IMG/VR virus record: IMGVR_UViG_3300009506_000012
Coordinates: 18,164 to 82,163 of that record
Reading direction: 5' to 3' (one strand)
Source of the DNA: a virus
Length of the DNA stretch: 64,000 nucleotides
Part shown: positions 32,501 through 40,092 of the stretch, piece after piece
How the letters are laid out: every line of letters starts with the position of its first letter
Numbering within the stretch: the first letter of the stretch is position 1
The notes under the pieces: model-generated
Database searches by the model: none
The model's input: only the letters and a program-made list of their open reading frames with translations
What the model was told of the DNA's origin: nothing
Program-made: the position numbers and the translations under genes

Positions 32501-35500
32501 GGCTTCCCAGGCTTATGATGAACAGCTTCTGAAAACTGAAGGTCTTGGTGGGACAGAAGGCCAGGATAGATTGATCGGTGGTGTACGTCCGAGTTTCATG
32601 CGCCGGGTGCTGGGTGGCTTTGGACTCATGTACATGCGTTCATTAGGCAATATCATTACAGGTGGGTTAGGGTATGGCCAACAAGAGCGCACAAACATGG
32701 AGCAAGTATTCGGAGCCTCAGCTGGTGGAATGGCTGGCATTGGATATACTCCTCAGAATCAGGCGCAAGTGCTTCAGAATCGGATGGCGCTGGGTGGCCA
32801 GGCTTATAACCCTATGCTTGGATTGCAGATGGCAAGAGCGCAATCTCCACTACTTCAGGATATTTCAGCAGCTGGTGGTGCTGGACTTGGTACTTATGCC
32901 CTGTTACAACAGGCTGCTCTTTGGGGTGGTGAAGGATCCATATTCCAACAAATAGCCAATGGCGGTTTATCTGCTTTTGGTGGTCGATTGAATATCGGTG
33001 CAGGGACTGTGGTTGGCGGTGCAGTTGGCGCTTCGTTGCTGGCGCAAGGATATGCCAAGTCTCAAGATACTGAAGGCCTTGCTTACCGATGGGGTACTGG
33101 GAATGCCTTCTCAAAGATCACAGGCTTGACCGATACTCTTGGTCGAATTGGAGCTGGCCAGGCATTTACAGGTGATATCTATCAACGCGGTGCTACATAT
33201 CGAATGCTTCAGGAAAACCTGCAACGTCCTGAAGGAATGACCACTCAAGGTGTTATGGATTGGGTTACAGAGCAGGGTCTTGGTGGTCAGAAGTATGTTG
33301 ATGCCGGGACTCCGGAAGGTCAGGCATGGTATGGCCAGGCAACACAAAAACTATTGCTTGACCAAAACCCCGAATTTGCTCCTGAAACAATTGCGGCAAC
33401 TTATCAGTTCATGCAACGGAACCAGATGAACCTGAAAGACTTTGGGACAATTGCATCCCAATTTCAGACAGGGTATACAGAAGAATCTGTTTCATCGATG
33501 CTCAAGGGTTTTGGAATGAGCATGGGGCAACAACTTTCGCAAACTGAGAATTGGGCTGGCGGGAATGCGCCTACCAATTTAGGTGTTGCTTACATGCAGA
33601 CGCTTGGCATGATCAACCAAAACAACGCGCCGCAATTCCAGGCCGGTCTTGAGTATATGGGTCAGCTTGGATTTGCCCCGCAAATAATGCAACAACAGCA
33701 AGGATTGAGCAATCAAGAAATGGTCAACCAGGTCTTACAGTGGGGAGGCCAGGGAGCTATGCAGGGTGGTTTGTACGCACAACGAGCGCAGGCCTATCAG
33801 CAAGGTGCCTTTATGGGTTGGAATGTTCAGGCTCCGGAAGCACCTCCTGAAAATCTGACACCCGAGCAGTTCGGTCAGGGGATGTATGAGTCCCAGAAGC
33901 AATCCCAGAAGATGATGCAAATCGAGCAGATTGCTAACCAGTTCTCATCCAATTTCGGATGGAGTGGTGAACAGCGTCAGGGTTTCCTGGGTGACATGGA
34001 AAGTTTCTACAAGTCCGGACGCTTCAATGCTTATTATGCTGATGTTCTGGGTGGCGCTTCCCAGATGAATCCTTATGCCATGACTCAGCTGTATACCCAA
34101 CAACAGCCAGGCGGGGCACTGGCCGGTATTGGACCACAGATACAACCATGGCAGGTCACCAAAGATATTTGGGGGCCAGGTGCGGGAGAGTTGGCAGGTA
34201 AAGCCGTGAACCTGCCAGCTTTCACCGTGTCCGGAGGAACACACCCACAATTCCAGGCATTGTCTGAAATGCTTGGACCTGATTTCATGCAACAATTGCT
34301 TGGCACCGATGCCGGGAATGCCTTTGTCAATGGGTATCAGATGGAAGGCACGAACATGCCGGCTGTGGCTGGTCTTATGGGATATCAGATGCAACAAGCT
34401 GATAAACAGTGGGATTTGCGTCAAGCACAAATGGGTATTTCAGATCGAGGCAATCAGCTTCAGATGGAATATCTTCCCAAGATATGGAATATTCAAGATC
34501 AAATGCGTGACCTTGGATATCGTCATCAGATGTTCCAGTTTGGTCAGCAAGAAAAACAGATTGCCATGCAAGCCGGTCAATTCTATGAAAACATAGGCCT
34601 CAGCGAGTATCAGTCCCAGCTTCAGCGTGGATGGACCCAACAGGATTGGGCATTCAATTCCGAAACCAGAGCGATGCAACACGGATGGCGAGTAGAGGAC
34701 TTCGAGGAACAACGCCGCTTTATGACTGGTCGTCAGCGCCGGTTGGCTGAACGCCAAATGGAACGCGAGAACATCACCTATGGTCGTGAGGGTGAACAGA
34801 TCGACCGTCAGCAAGAACGGCAAAAAGAACTTTGGGCACTTGAGGATGAGCGCTTCCAGATGCAGAAGGACCATTATGAAGAACAGCGTCAGATGCAGGA
34901 AGAATCTCTCAAGGAAAACAAGAAGTATTATGAGCAGAACTTTGAACTTCAGAAAAAGCTAACTGATCTTCAGCGCGAATTGACCATGAAGCAGCTGGAA
35001 CTTCAGAAAGAATCTCTTGAACTTCAGAAACAAATTGCTGAAGAACAACACAAGATGCAACAAGTACAGCAGGCTATCCAGTTACTAATGCTTCAAAATC
35101 AGACCAAGCTAGAGGACAGCCAGCAAATCTTTGGTGGCATCAGTGAGGAGATGCGCACCCTGTTCGAGGATTGGGCTGATGTTATTGGCAACGGCGGTTC
35201 GGGCTCCGGAGGTTATACCAATTACACTGTATACGGATCCGGAGGTGCTAGCGGTACTATCAATAGTGGTGTCCGTCCGGAAGGAAGTAGCGGCGGCATG
35301 CAGATGGCCGAGGGTGGCGACTTCTGGGTGGGAGAAAACGGTCCGGAACTGCTCAGTGTTGGTATGGATGGTCCAACTACCAGGATGCGAGGACGCATTC
35401 AACCTACCAAATACGATCCTTGGGGTTCTACAGCGATAGATTCAAAACCCTCTTTCAAAGAAACCAAAGAGCAGACCATTGTTGTGCAGATTGGCAACGA

Positions 35501-35546
35501 GGAAATCAAGCGCTTTGTTGTCAGAACAGTAGAGGATGACTTGTAA
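26511..35546 (+). CDS. Tape measure protein
   Basis: 3011 residues, one of the longest expected for a siphovirus; at about 1.5 angstrom per residue the tail would be near 450 nm. The N-terminal 1650 residues are mixed and repeat-poor. A Pro/Gln/Thr-rich linker spans about 1661-1737. Hydrophobic Gly-rich stretches lie near 2030-2060 and 2115-2180, usual for the part inserted in the host membrane. A long Gln/Glu coiled coil covers about 2690-2865. The C-terminal end has GGDFWVGENGPELL, a hallmark of tape measure tails. No lysozyme or peptidase motif was recognised. Confidence 0.88.
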   Translation: MPYTVPNPTTDQFRTYLENLLKTFDKTYQVQYVPPQKDAGNSDIEGTDFFNITKKSSNNAGVLKTNLKINLGHESRFRTTYGGQTPQQFERAPEILTGSGQSAYTVGGSWASVATVVDQPGGKSDIDIRHDLRSPIESLATLISTGFSDVEKENRFNPGAVTGDVTSKIMNLLSTGSSEHSDFAVPAGALMTTTGIDVDAVRRKAAQAIQLVNSYDPTGTAEVGQFAQREAIAKARENMMRLSIPVPGRGGKPIDSFFKEAGYAPDRAQADRLVALSQASRVVRDALGQPTDTEIYLPSPKIAKHMTILSSGRQQASLLGEDYQPIAPKMITGRVPTSGYRMTTADVGGRIPEKSLVLGTMFSPQYPIPGAGMYFPETVDANVKSGGYKATQSFGVTRNVKDLLTDKTQLNLQQQTGNVIPSSLNYDVFSMRTKEMKKSDPDIMLQQRAGTHSFAVGNQQLRIPRYYTAEGIGASYDKQMLRKKQLQEVTPAEIEALSKRLGVNVVPDATIEEVLLEMEGQKLVGGKFAIEGVKSDITPYTGTPTFSAGGKERAISAVTWESKQMLETFTGSLGAISPTAQYGILNEYQKSLTASGDTDMAANVRAVIKQQKALRREDPTARLDLQAAANQIAGTATDAPVHGLSRDIFQRVFLGGSKVQDFAGMNEADLSAFAQSDLNVRNLKKFGMGWVSPEMSNPITTMWDRSQVEALFTGYRQGSNVPEAELRARFGRQYGFDFSNAKGDQIAQTFRPSGFYMPAIAGPSVEFSGGGTLGSEETQILSAIAPGFANRLGANAEGLTRRDPVRWAQRQIAHIAATEMDRGEGKYTKIDNALQIGTEQATKMWADPEFRALLGDEAGDLAGMKRFEEKLKSFFPGSEDLNRRPITFEAAPGRYLPSTRAISALATESSATMRGGIRTGEDVTRSWNMFQSAFSQAVTSQINEDPTGLLEGTQNLTSHFMRQFGLPEGGKRDVIKKMMGSEIGVASGHYAFWNELKQNEVYASKEKYMEAIRKELSAQGLDTPERPLSNQEVEQVYNMIAGLPSEVGTAPNDVRTKGLPGVVARWPIVAGEESMLGMRFVTPEHLQRSGRQAPVEAGMGNLHWRIGVGPSSIMQGDFDLDYMLGLMGLTGTRDESGKLDVSFAAYNRNGRLGKDISALVNRTQQMSYETIQRILYPSKNAQQQFDPIFQAFQDRDKTGTLGPMQQVARNLIGEQFGKSGWQPYGHLLDSVATYGGAKMMMGTSYNFTRALEAAAGVGGWSTEGIMQGRRGRAQIYQPHLDLQTSQAAPMVRMYQSSFLAEGKGGKLGLGFGTDVAGYGLQFMKNAGKIMNLSEDNTSRIITMLAGSAITPTTAGELPSPEMLGYAFSPEEGRVNTAPEDMQTSLDLFTKWKNAERHPENAAEYNKRADYEEAYMRTTGLADVLQAPYNMEGTTDERATAMQHTLSQWMKYNYYGTKEGRETALQGNFITAMFSKSYAKKQEKEPGWTPPLDFRTSKLGSRMMGKANIQAPLFNMMKGGLSSGRTLRRLLNSIGQTSGLTSWATGNLQALGFGTDETIFPQSQVSASGNVRSTGPNGEPIIVSPEMERLWAKDWARMKNKGLYEGNFGQYIEERKADLARLNTSFAGKPVDQARVNPETKDIEGGFENIPMVDFDAINNAQPEPEQTQTTTTQPEQTTAKPQQKTPKPQQPSSTQKPQPGGTQPPNKQPPGGGTSTPVSPTTPPSGTPPPRAPQDASQNTKFPGLPANSIPTEQAQEYIGKFREYMPNITQAAGAIQSELGAITGATPGPMGVYEAMAQLPEEQRMEILKKYQEPARQAQELMGLAKKVYPNLEKNVIDPAVLRQFGMSGADLRIMSEDTLLTNNPVGQNLVDLGGLTGVPGFETLKKRGGTTAASGQVSANIAQIHFQELGEITKKLTENFENLSKGQIKHSDALKEETKLLEQREQARQKQALSEKAAPLVEQGLLEPEITATKRGKPQISYKRTDKPIPQEMYKASQAYDEQLLKTEGLGGTEGQDRLIGGVRPSFMRRVLGGFGLMYMRSLGNIITGGLGYGQQERTNMEQVFGASAGGMAGIGYTPQNQAQVLQNRMALGGQAYNPMLGLQMARAQSPLLQDISAAGGAGLGTYALLQQAALWGGEGSIFQQIANGGLSAFGGRLNIGAGTVVGGAVGASLLAQGYAKSQDTEGLAYRWGTGNAFSKITGLTDTLGRIGAGQAFTGDIYQRGATYRMLQENLQRPEGMTTQGVMDWVTEQGLGGQKYVDAGTPEGQAWYGQATQKLLLDQNPEFAPETIAATYQFMQRNQMNLKDFGTIASQFQTGYTEESVSSMLKGFGMSMGQQLSQTENWAGGNAPTNLGVAYMQTLGMINQNNAPQFQAGLEYMGQLGFAPQIMQQQQGLSNQEMVNQVLQWGGQGAMQGGLYAQRAQAYQQGAFMGWNVQAPEAPPENLTPEQFGQGMYESQKQSQKMMQIEQIANQFSSNFGWSGEQRQGFLGDMESFYKSGRFNAYYADVLGGASQMNPYAMTQLYTQQQPGGALAGIGPQIQPWQVTKDIWGPGAGELAGKAVNLPAFTVSGGTHPQFQALSEMLGPDFMQQLLGTDAGNAFVNGYQMEGTNMPAVAGLMGYQMQQADKQWDLRQAQMGISDRGNQLQMEYLPKIWNIQDQMRDLGYRHQMFQFGQQEKQIAMQAGQFYENIGLSEYQSQLQRGWTQQDWAFNSETRAMQHGWRVEDFEEQRRFMTGRQRRLAERQMERENITYGREGEQIDRQQERQKELWALEDERFQMQKDHYEEQRQMQEESLKENKKYYEQNFELQKKLTDLQRELTMKQLELQKESLELQKQIAEEQHKMQQVQQAIQLLMLQNQTKLEDSQQIFGGISEEMRTLFEDWADVIGNGGSGSGGYTNYTVYGSGGASGTINSGVRPEGSSGGMQMAEGGDFWVGENGPELLSVGMDGPTTRMRGRIQPTKYDPWGSTAIDSKPSFKETKEQTIVVQIGNEEIKRFVVRTVEDDL
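32388..32403. repeat. Dispersed palindrome copy 5 (inside the tape measure)
   Basis: GCTCCACTAGTGGAGC, identical to copy 1, read as Ala-Pro-Leu-Val-Glu in the coding frame near residue 1960. Confidence 0.85.
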
Positions 35547-35977
35547 TGGCTACTAATCGATATATCACTTTACAAGACAGTGAACTATCCGTGGTGAAAC
35601 GCTTCAAATCCATAGGGCTTCGAACTCCATGGCAACGCACCGACAATTTCAGAGTCACGCTTGGTGGTGATATTGATAAGGTTGCTGGAACTATCTTGTA
35701 TGCTTATCAATATGTCTTGCGTGTTCCTGCTGAAGTTGATGATCTGAACTACGGAACGCTTGACGATCTAAAGTCCTTGTTTGTTTTGAACAATCCGAAT
35801 GGTACTCCGAACGATATCATTACACTGATTGATCACTATGGAGATTCCCACACGGTCCTTTTCAACGAGGATGTTACCCCGGAGCCTTTGACAACTATGC
35901 TTGAAGGCTACAATGCCTGGTTTATTGTGCCAATTTCTTTCGTTGAAATATTTTTAGCCGGAGGAAGCGGTTCATGA
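35546..35977 (+). CDS. Small tail protein after the tape measure
   Basis: 143 residues, coupled by TAATG. Beta-rich with no signature, ending in GGSGS. In siphoviruses this position encodes a distal-tail-associated protein, so a role at the tail tip is likely but unproven. Its stop overlaps the next ATG. Confidence 0.6.
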   Translation: MATNRYITLQDSELSVVKRFKSIGLRTPWQRTDNFRVTLGGDIDKVAGTILYAYQYVLRVPAEVDDLNYGTLDDLKSLFVLNNPNGTPNDIITLIDHYGDSHTVLFNEDVTPEPLTTMLEGYNAWFIVPISFVEIFLAGGSGS

Positions 35978-38900
35978 GTAGAAGCATTACAGGCACAATG
36001 AGTGCAGCGCTTGCCAATGACCATGCAGTCGGGCCGTTAGCCAGGGCTGAGGTGTTTCCATCTCTGGTATCTTTTGAAGCCCTTACAAGAGATAATGCAG
36101 TTTCAGGGGCAGACACCAATCCTGCTTCTGATGATCCGATGAGGCAGGATATTATTTACAATGCCACAGCTGGCCTGGTTACTTTCTACGCTGATGGGAC
36201 TCTTAAGTATGCACTTGATGGAGATTCCTCCCCAGTCTCTACCGTGGAATCATCCAGTATCAAGCCGGGGGTATACGGAAACAAGTTGTATGTCTTGGTT
36301 GGAAGTTCCATTTATCGCAGGTCAATCAATTGGAGCCAGGTGACTTCCAAGAACACCAATCCTTTCAGTGCTGATGCAACCCTGTCCCCAAGTAATACCA
36401 TTGTAGCCATACATGGAATCAGCGAAACAGAATGTGTGGCCATTGGGGATGATGATGGTGGGTTCTCAATAGCATATTTTACAGGTACAACTGAGATCGT
36501 ATGTTCTTCTCGTTTTATGTTTCCAAGTTCAATTGACTGGGACGGGTCTGATAGAACAATGGAATCGCTTGGCCTGTTCTCTACTGCCTTCAGGCTTGGA
36601 AACAGAATATTCGTTTATATCAGTAATGCTTCAAGTGGCATGGTGCAGGGTGTATTCTACGACCTGGACACACAGGTTTGGAGTGATGTTTTTGTAGCCT
36701 TGCCTACAGATCTGGATGTTAGTCTGTGTGAATTCAGAATTGCAAATTCGTTTGTCCGGAACAATGTTGGTTACATGGTTGGCCAGCTTATTCGAACGGA
36801 CATCTATGAAACCGATCAGCCTTATACGCTTATCCTGTCTACGGATGACGGCAGGAATTTTGATATCTCTCGTTTTTCATTTGTCGCAAACTTAGGCTAT
36901 AGATTCTTAGGAACGGTTGGTACAGATAATAATCTCTACCTGGGTAATTGCAATCGTATCTGTCAAGAGCCCTCTACCTGGGTATTTGACGGGGACGATG
37001 ATAGTACCTCGCCTATGACCGATATCCCCATGAGCGATATCCTGTCTGTTGAATTCAATGCAGATGACATGACCCTCACCCTGAAATCCGGGAACGAGGC
37101 TGTTTTAGAGAATACTCATTTCAGTGAGGGTTCTCGTGTAAAACTCTATTCCGGATACAAGACTTCTTCAGGGGATGAATACATCAAGTTTGGAACCTAT
37201 ATCATAGATTCTCAGGGGCTCAAGTTTGCCGATGGGGATCGGGGTTATACAGCCAGGTGTGTGCATGAAGGACAGTGGAAATTGCAAGGACTATCAATGC
37301 CGTTCTACGCGGAGATCCTTGGGTTATCCAGTATGTATGACCCAATGACAGAAGAATCGGGCGACCTCTATGCAGCTCCTAACAACAATCTAACTGAAGA
37401 ACATTTTTATATTGACTTCTGGAATAGCGAACCATACGCTAATGCCAGCGAGGGAATCACTGGCCACGATATCATGAATACCGGTGTAGGAACCTGCAAT
37501 ACAACAGCCTCGCACAAGGTTGGTTTTATCACCAAGGAATTGTCGATCGTTCTTAGCACAAGCGGAAATCCGAAAATCACAGGTACAACACTGAACGTGA
37601 AGATCTATGGATGGTCCAGACCTAACCCGAGTGGGCTGAATGATGTGGTCAATCTGGTACTTGTCACCTGCGATGAAGATGGCAAAAACGAGGAAACCGT
37701 TATTACCGCAGACACAAAGCGCTGGAAAACAACTTACCCGACCGCAGTAGCTGGCGAAGATCCTATCACCCTGGCCGTTTCAGGTATGACTGTAGACCGC
37801 TACATCAAGAAGGTTGGCCTTGTTTTCGAACAGACGAACGGTGCGATATCCTGTCCGGGACGTGTCGAGTTTGTGGATAATGTTGAGGTGCCTGTATCTT
37901 TATCGTTATCGAATACTCCATGGGAACGAACCGGGGAAGGTACGTTCAAGATTCCCGCTGCCGGCCAGCCTTTTATTATGTTTTCACAGAAACCCTATAA
38001 CGCTTTCAACTTCTTCCTGACTTCTCTTTTTGAGAATACAGTTACAGGTGGTATTTCCGGATACCCGGTTGCGGTTGGGCTGATCGGCCTGGCCGAGGAC
38101 GCTTCAAATTTCATAGTTGCCCGATATGATAAGGTTACTGATAAGGCACAGCTCGTACTGGTTCGGAACGGACTTGAAACCGAATTAGCAAATGCGGCTC
38201 CTGGGTGGTCAATGGGAGATCTTCAGGGGATGCAATTCTCTCATCAGGATGGGCATTTTGAAATCAAGATGTACAACGAAAGCACAGAAACTTACAGCAC
38301 AGTCCTGACTTATGACTGGGGTGCAGCTGATGGGTTTATGTTCACATCCAGAACTGTCACGCGCAAGTGCGGAATCTATGGGGCGATTATGGCTCCTAGT
38401 GTTAAGCTGATCGCTTACGATGGAAGCTCACAAGAGGACACCACCACGGCTGACGGCATGCCGATTGATCCGCTTGGAGATATTACAGACTTCCCCAGCT
38501 CAGGTGATCTGTATGTGGAAGGAAATATCTACAGCTACACAGGCAAGATATCTCACCCAGCCTACATTCCTGGCCCTCATCAGCTGAGGAATACAGGCAA
38601 GGTCAATGCACCTTATGGGATTGGAAAGCCTGGTGTGGAATGTTATCTGTTCGATTGGAATGGCAGTACCAGTGCCTACAATGGGAAACTGATTGCCCTG
38701 GATAATGGCAAGAACTTTATCAGCATCGGTTCTCAATGGCATATCTACATCACAACCGGTGGGAAGAAGATTTGGCTTCGCAATCGGTCCAGACACTATT
38801 CTGAAAACACTCAACTTGTTGGCGCATCTGGTACCACAGCGACCAGAGTATGGCCGGGGCTTGGAGGCTTTTCCGGGGTCAGTCTGAAGTCCGGAACACC

Positions 38901-40092
38901 AAGGCGCATCGGTAGAAATTCGCGCGCGATTCTAAGCCTGGATGGAGAGATAACCTGTTATTGGTTTATGGGCTCCGGTGGGCAGCACGATACTACGGTG
39001 AAAGATTTGATTGAGTCTACCTGTGCGATCAGCGGCACAAAAGCCTTGTTCCCTGGTGACTTCTACGATAGTCAGATTGATGTGAATGGGTCAGAAGTAG
39101 AATTTTTCAACGATGCTTATGGTGAGGGCTTTGACCTTGAATTCGATCTCAGCGCTCCGGAAACCTTTGAGATCCGGACGAACGTCAGGATTGTTCCGGA
39201 CAACTATGACAACAGCACAGAAATAGAATCGGATACTGGTACAAAGTTGGTTTGCACTGACCTGGGCAGCGGTAGCTTCAGCATCTCGTTAGTTTCCACG
39301 CCTTCAGATACGGTCATGTACACGTTTGTATATTCGAACGGAAATGCTTTCCAACACTACAGGATCTTGTATTATGAAAACAATATTAGTGTATATCACA
39401 ATTATCGCTGGGTGGCTTCTATTGCGCTGGATGAACTGGACTATAACCAGACAGGTTCTGTCACAGTTAACGGATATTCTTCTTCTCTGGTGAGCTTCCT
39501 GGATGTTTACATCCGTGACTTAAGTGATTGGCGCGAAGCAATCTACATTGATCTTGAAACAGACGGTGCGGCAGCAATCGGCTCGATCATTCAGGAAAGG
39601 CCGGTTGAGATTGTTCCTAACCCTGATGGAAGTCTTAGCTTCTTCTACGACATGACTAGGCCAAGAGTCACCATGCTTTATACCCCTTTTACCCATGAAC
39701 ACAACAAAAGCATTCCAAGGGACGGTGCTTCAGATGCTATTGTTTATGGATCTGATGATGTCAAGACGATTGTGAATGCAGATTTTGCTAACACCTTTGG
39801 ATTTTCCACTGTCTTGTTACGCTTTCCTAATCTGAATGTGGGTGCAGTAGAGGCTGCCCAGAGAACCCAGATAAAAGCCTTTGAAAGAAAGGATGAACAT
39901 ACCTTTACAGCGCGTATTGATTTCCGTATCATGCCAAGTGACGTGATCGATTATGACTATATAATTTCTGGAACGGGTAGAGCCGTTTCCGGATCTGCTA
40001 TTGTTGAAAGTGCAAATTTTTCAATATCCCAGAACGGAAAGAAGATAAGCGCAAACATGACGGTCAAGGGTAGAGGAGAATACGGTGCCTAA
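35974..40092 (+). CDS. Large tail tip protein
   Basis: 1372 residues, almost entirely short beta strands. Residues about 60-330 look like a beta-propeller or sensor-like domain (VYGNKLYVLVGSSIYRR, LILSTDDGRNFDISRF). A concanavalin-like lectin part may lie near 640-830. The C-terminal 250 residues are again beta-rich. The position fits the tail tip or hub (lambda gpJ / Tal zone) that contacts the host, but no diagnostic hub motif is seen. Confidence 0.6.
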   Translation: MSRSITGTMSAALANDHAVGPLARAEVFPSLVSFEALTRDNAVSGADTNPASDDPMRQDIIYNATAGLVTFYADGTLKYALDGDSSPVSTVESSSIKPGVYGNKLYVLVGSSIYRRSINWSQVTSKNTNPFSADATLSPSNTIVAIHGISETECVAIGDDDGGFSIAYFTGTTEIVCSSRFMFPSSIDWDGSDRTMESLGLFSTAFRLGNRIFVYISNASSGMVQGVFYDLDTQVWSDVFVALPTDLDVSLCEFRIANSFVRNNVGYMVGQLIRTDIYETDQPYTLILSTDDGRNFDISRFSFVANLGYRFLGTVGTDNNLYLGNCNRICQEPSTWVFDGDDDSTSPMTDIPMSDILSVEFNADDMTLTLKSGNEAVLENTHFSEGSRVKLYSGYKTSSGDEYIKFGTYIIDSQGLKFADGDRGYTARCVHEGQWKLQGLSMPFYAEILGLSSMYDPMTEESGDLYAAPNNNLTEEHFYIDFWNSEPYANASEGITGHDIMNTGVGTCNTTASHKVGFITKELSIVLSTSGNPKITGTTLNVKIYGWSRPNPSGLNDVVNLVLVTCDEDGKNEETVITADTKRWKTTYPTAVAGEDPITLAVSGMTVDRYIKKVGLVFEQTNGAISCPGRVEFVDNVEVPVSLSLSNTPWERTGEGTFKIPAAGQPFIMFSQKPYNAFNFFLTSLFENTVTGGISGYPVAVGLIGLAEDASNFIVARYDKVTDKAQLVLVRNGLETELANAAPGWSMGDLQGMQFSHQDGHFEIKMYNESTETYSTVLTYDWGAADGFMFTSRTVTRKCGIYGAIMAPSVKLIAYDGSSQEDTTTADGMPIDPLGDITDFPSSGDLYVEGNIYSYTGKISHPAYIPGPHQLRNTGKVNAPYGIGKPGVECYLFDWNGSTSAYNGKLIALDNGKNFISIGSQWHIYITTGGKKIWLRNRSRHYSENTQLVGASGTTATRVWPGLGGFSGVSLKSGTPRRIGRNSRAILSLDGEITCYWFMGSGGQHDTTVKDLIESTCAISGTKALFPGDFYDSQIDVNGSEVEFFNDAYGEGFDLEFDLSAPETFEIRTNVRIVPDNYDNSTEIESDTGTKLVCTDLGSGSFSISLVSTPSDTVMYTFVYSNGNAFQHYRILYYENNISVYHNYRWVASIALDELDYNQTGSVTVNGYSSSLVSFLDVYIRDLSDWREAIYIDLETDGAAAIGSIIQERPVEIVPNPDGSLSFFYDMTRPRVTMLYTPFTHEHNKSIPRDGASDAIVYGSDDVKTIVNADFANTFGFSTVLLRFPNLNVGAVEAAQRTQIKAFERKDEHTFTARIDFRIMPSDVIDYDYIISGTGRAVSGSAIVESANFSISQNGKKISANMTVKGRGEYGA

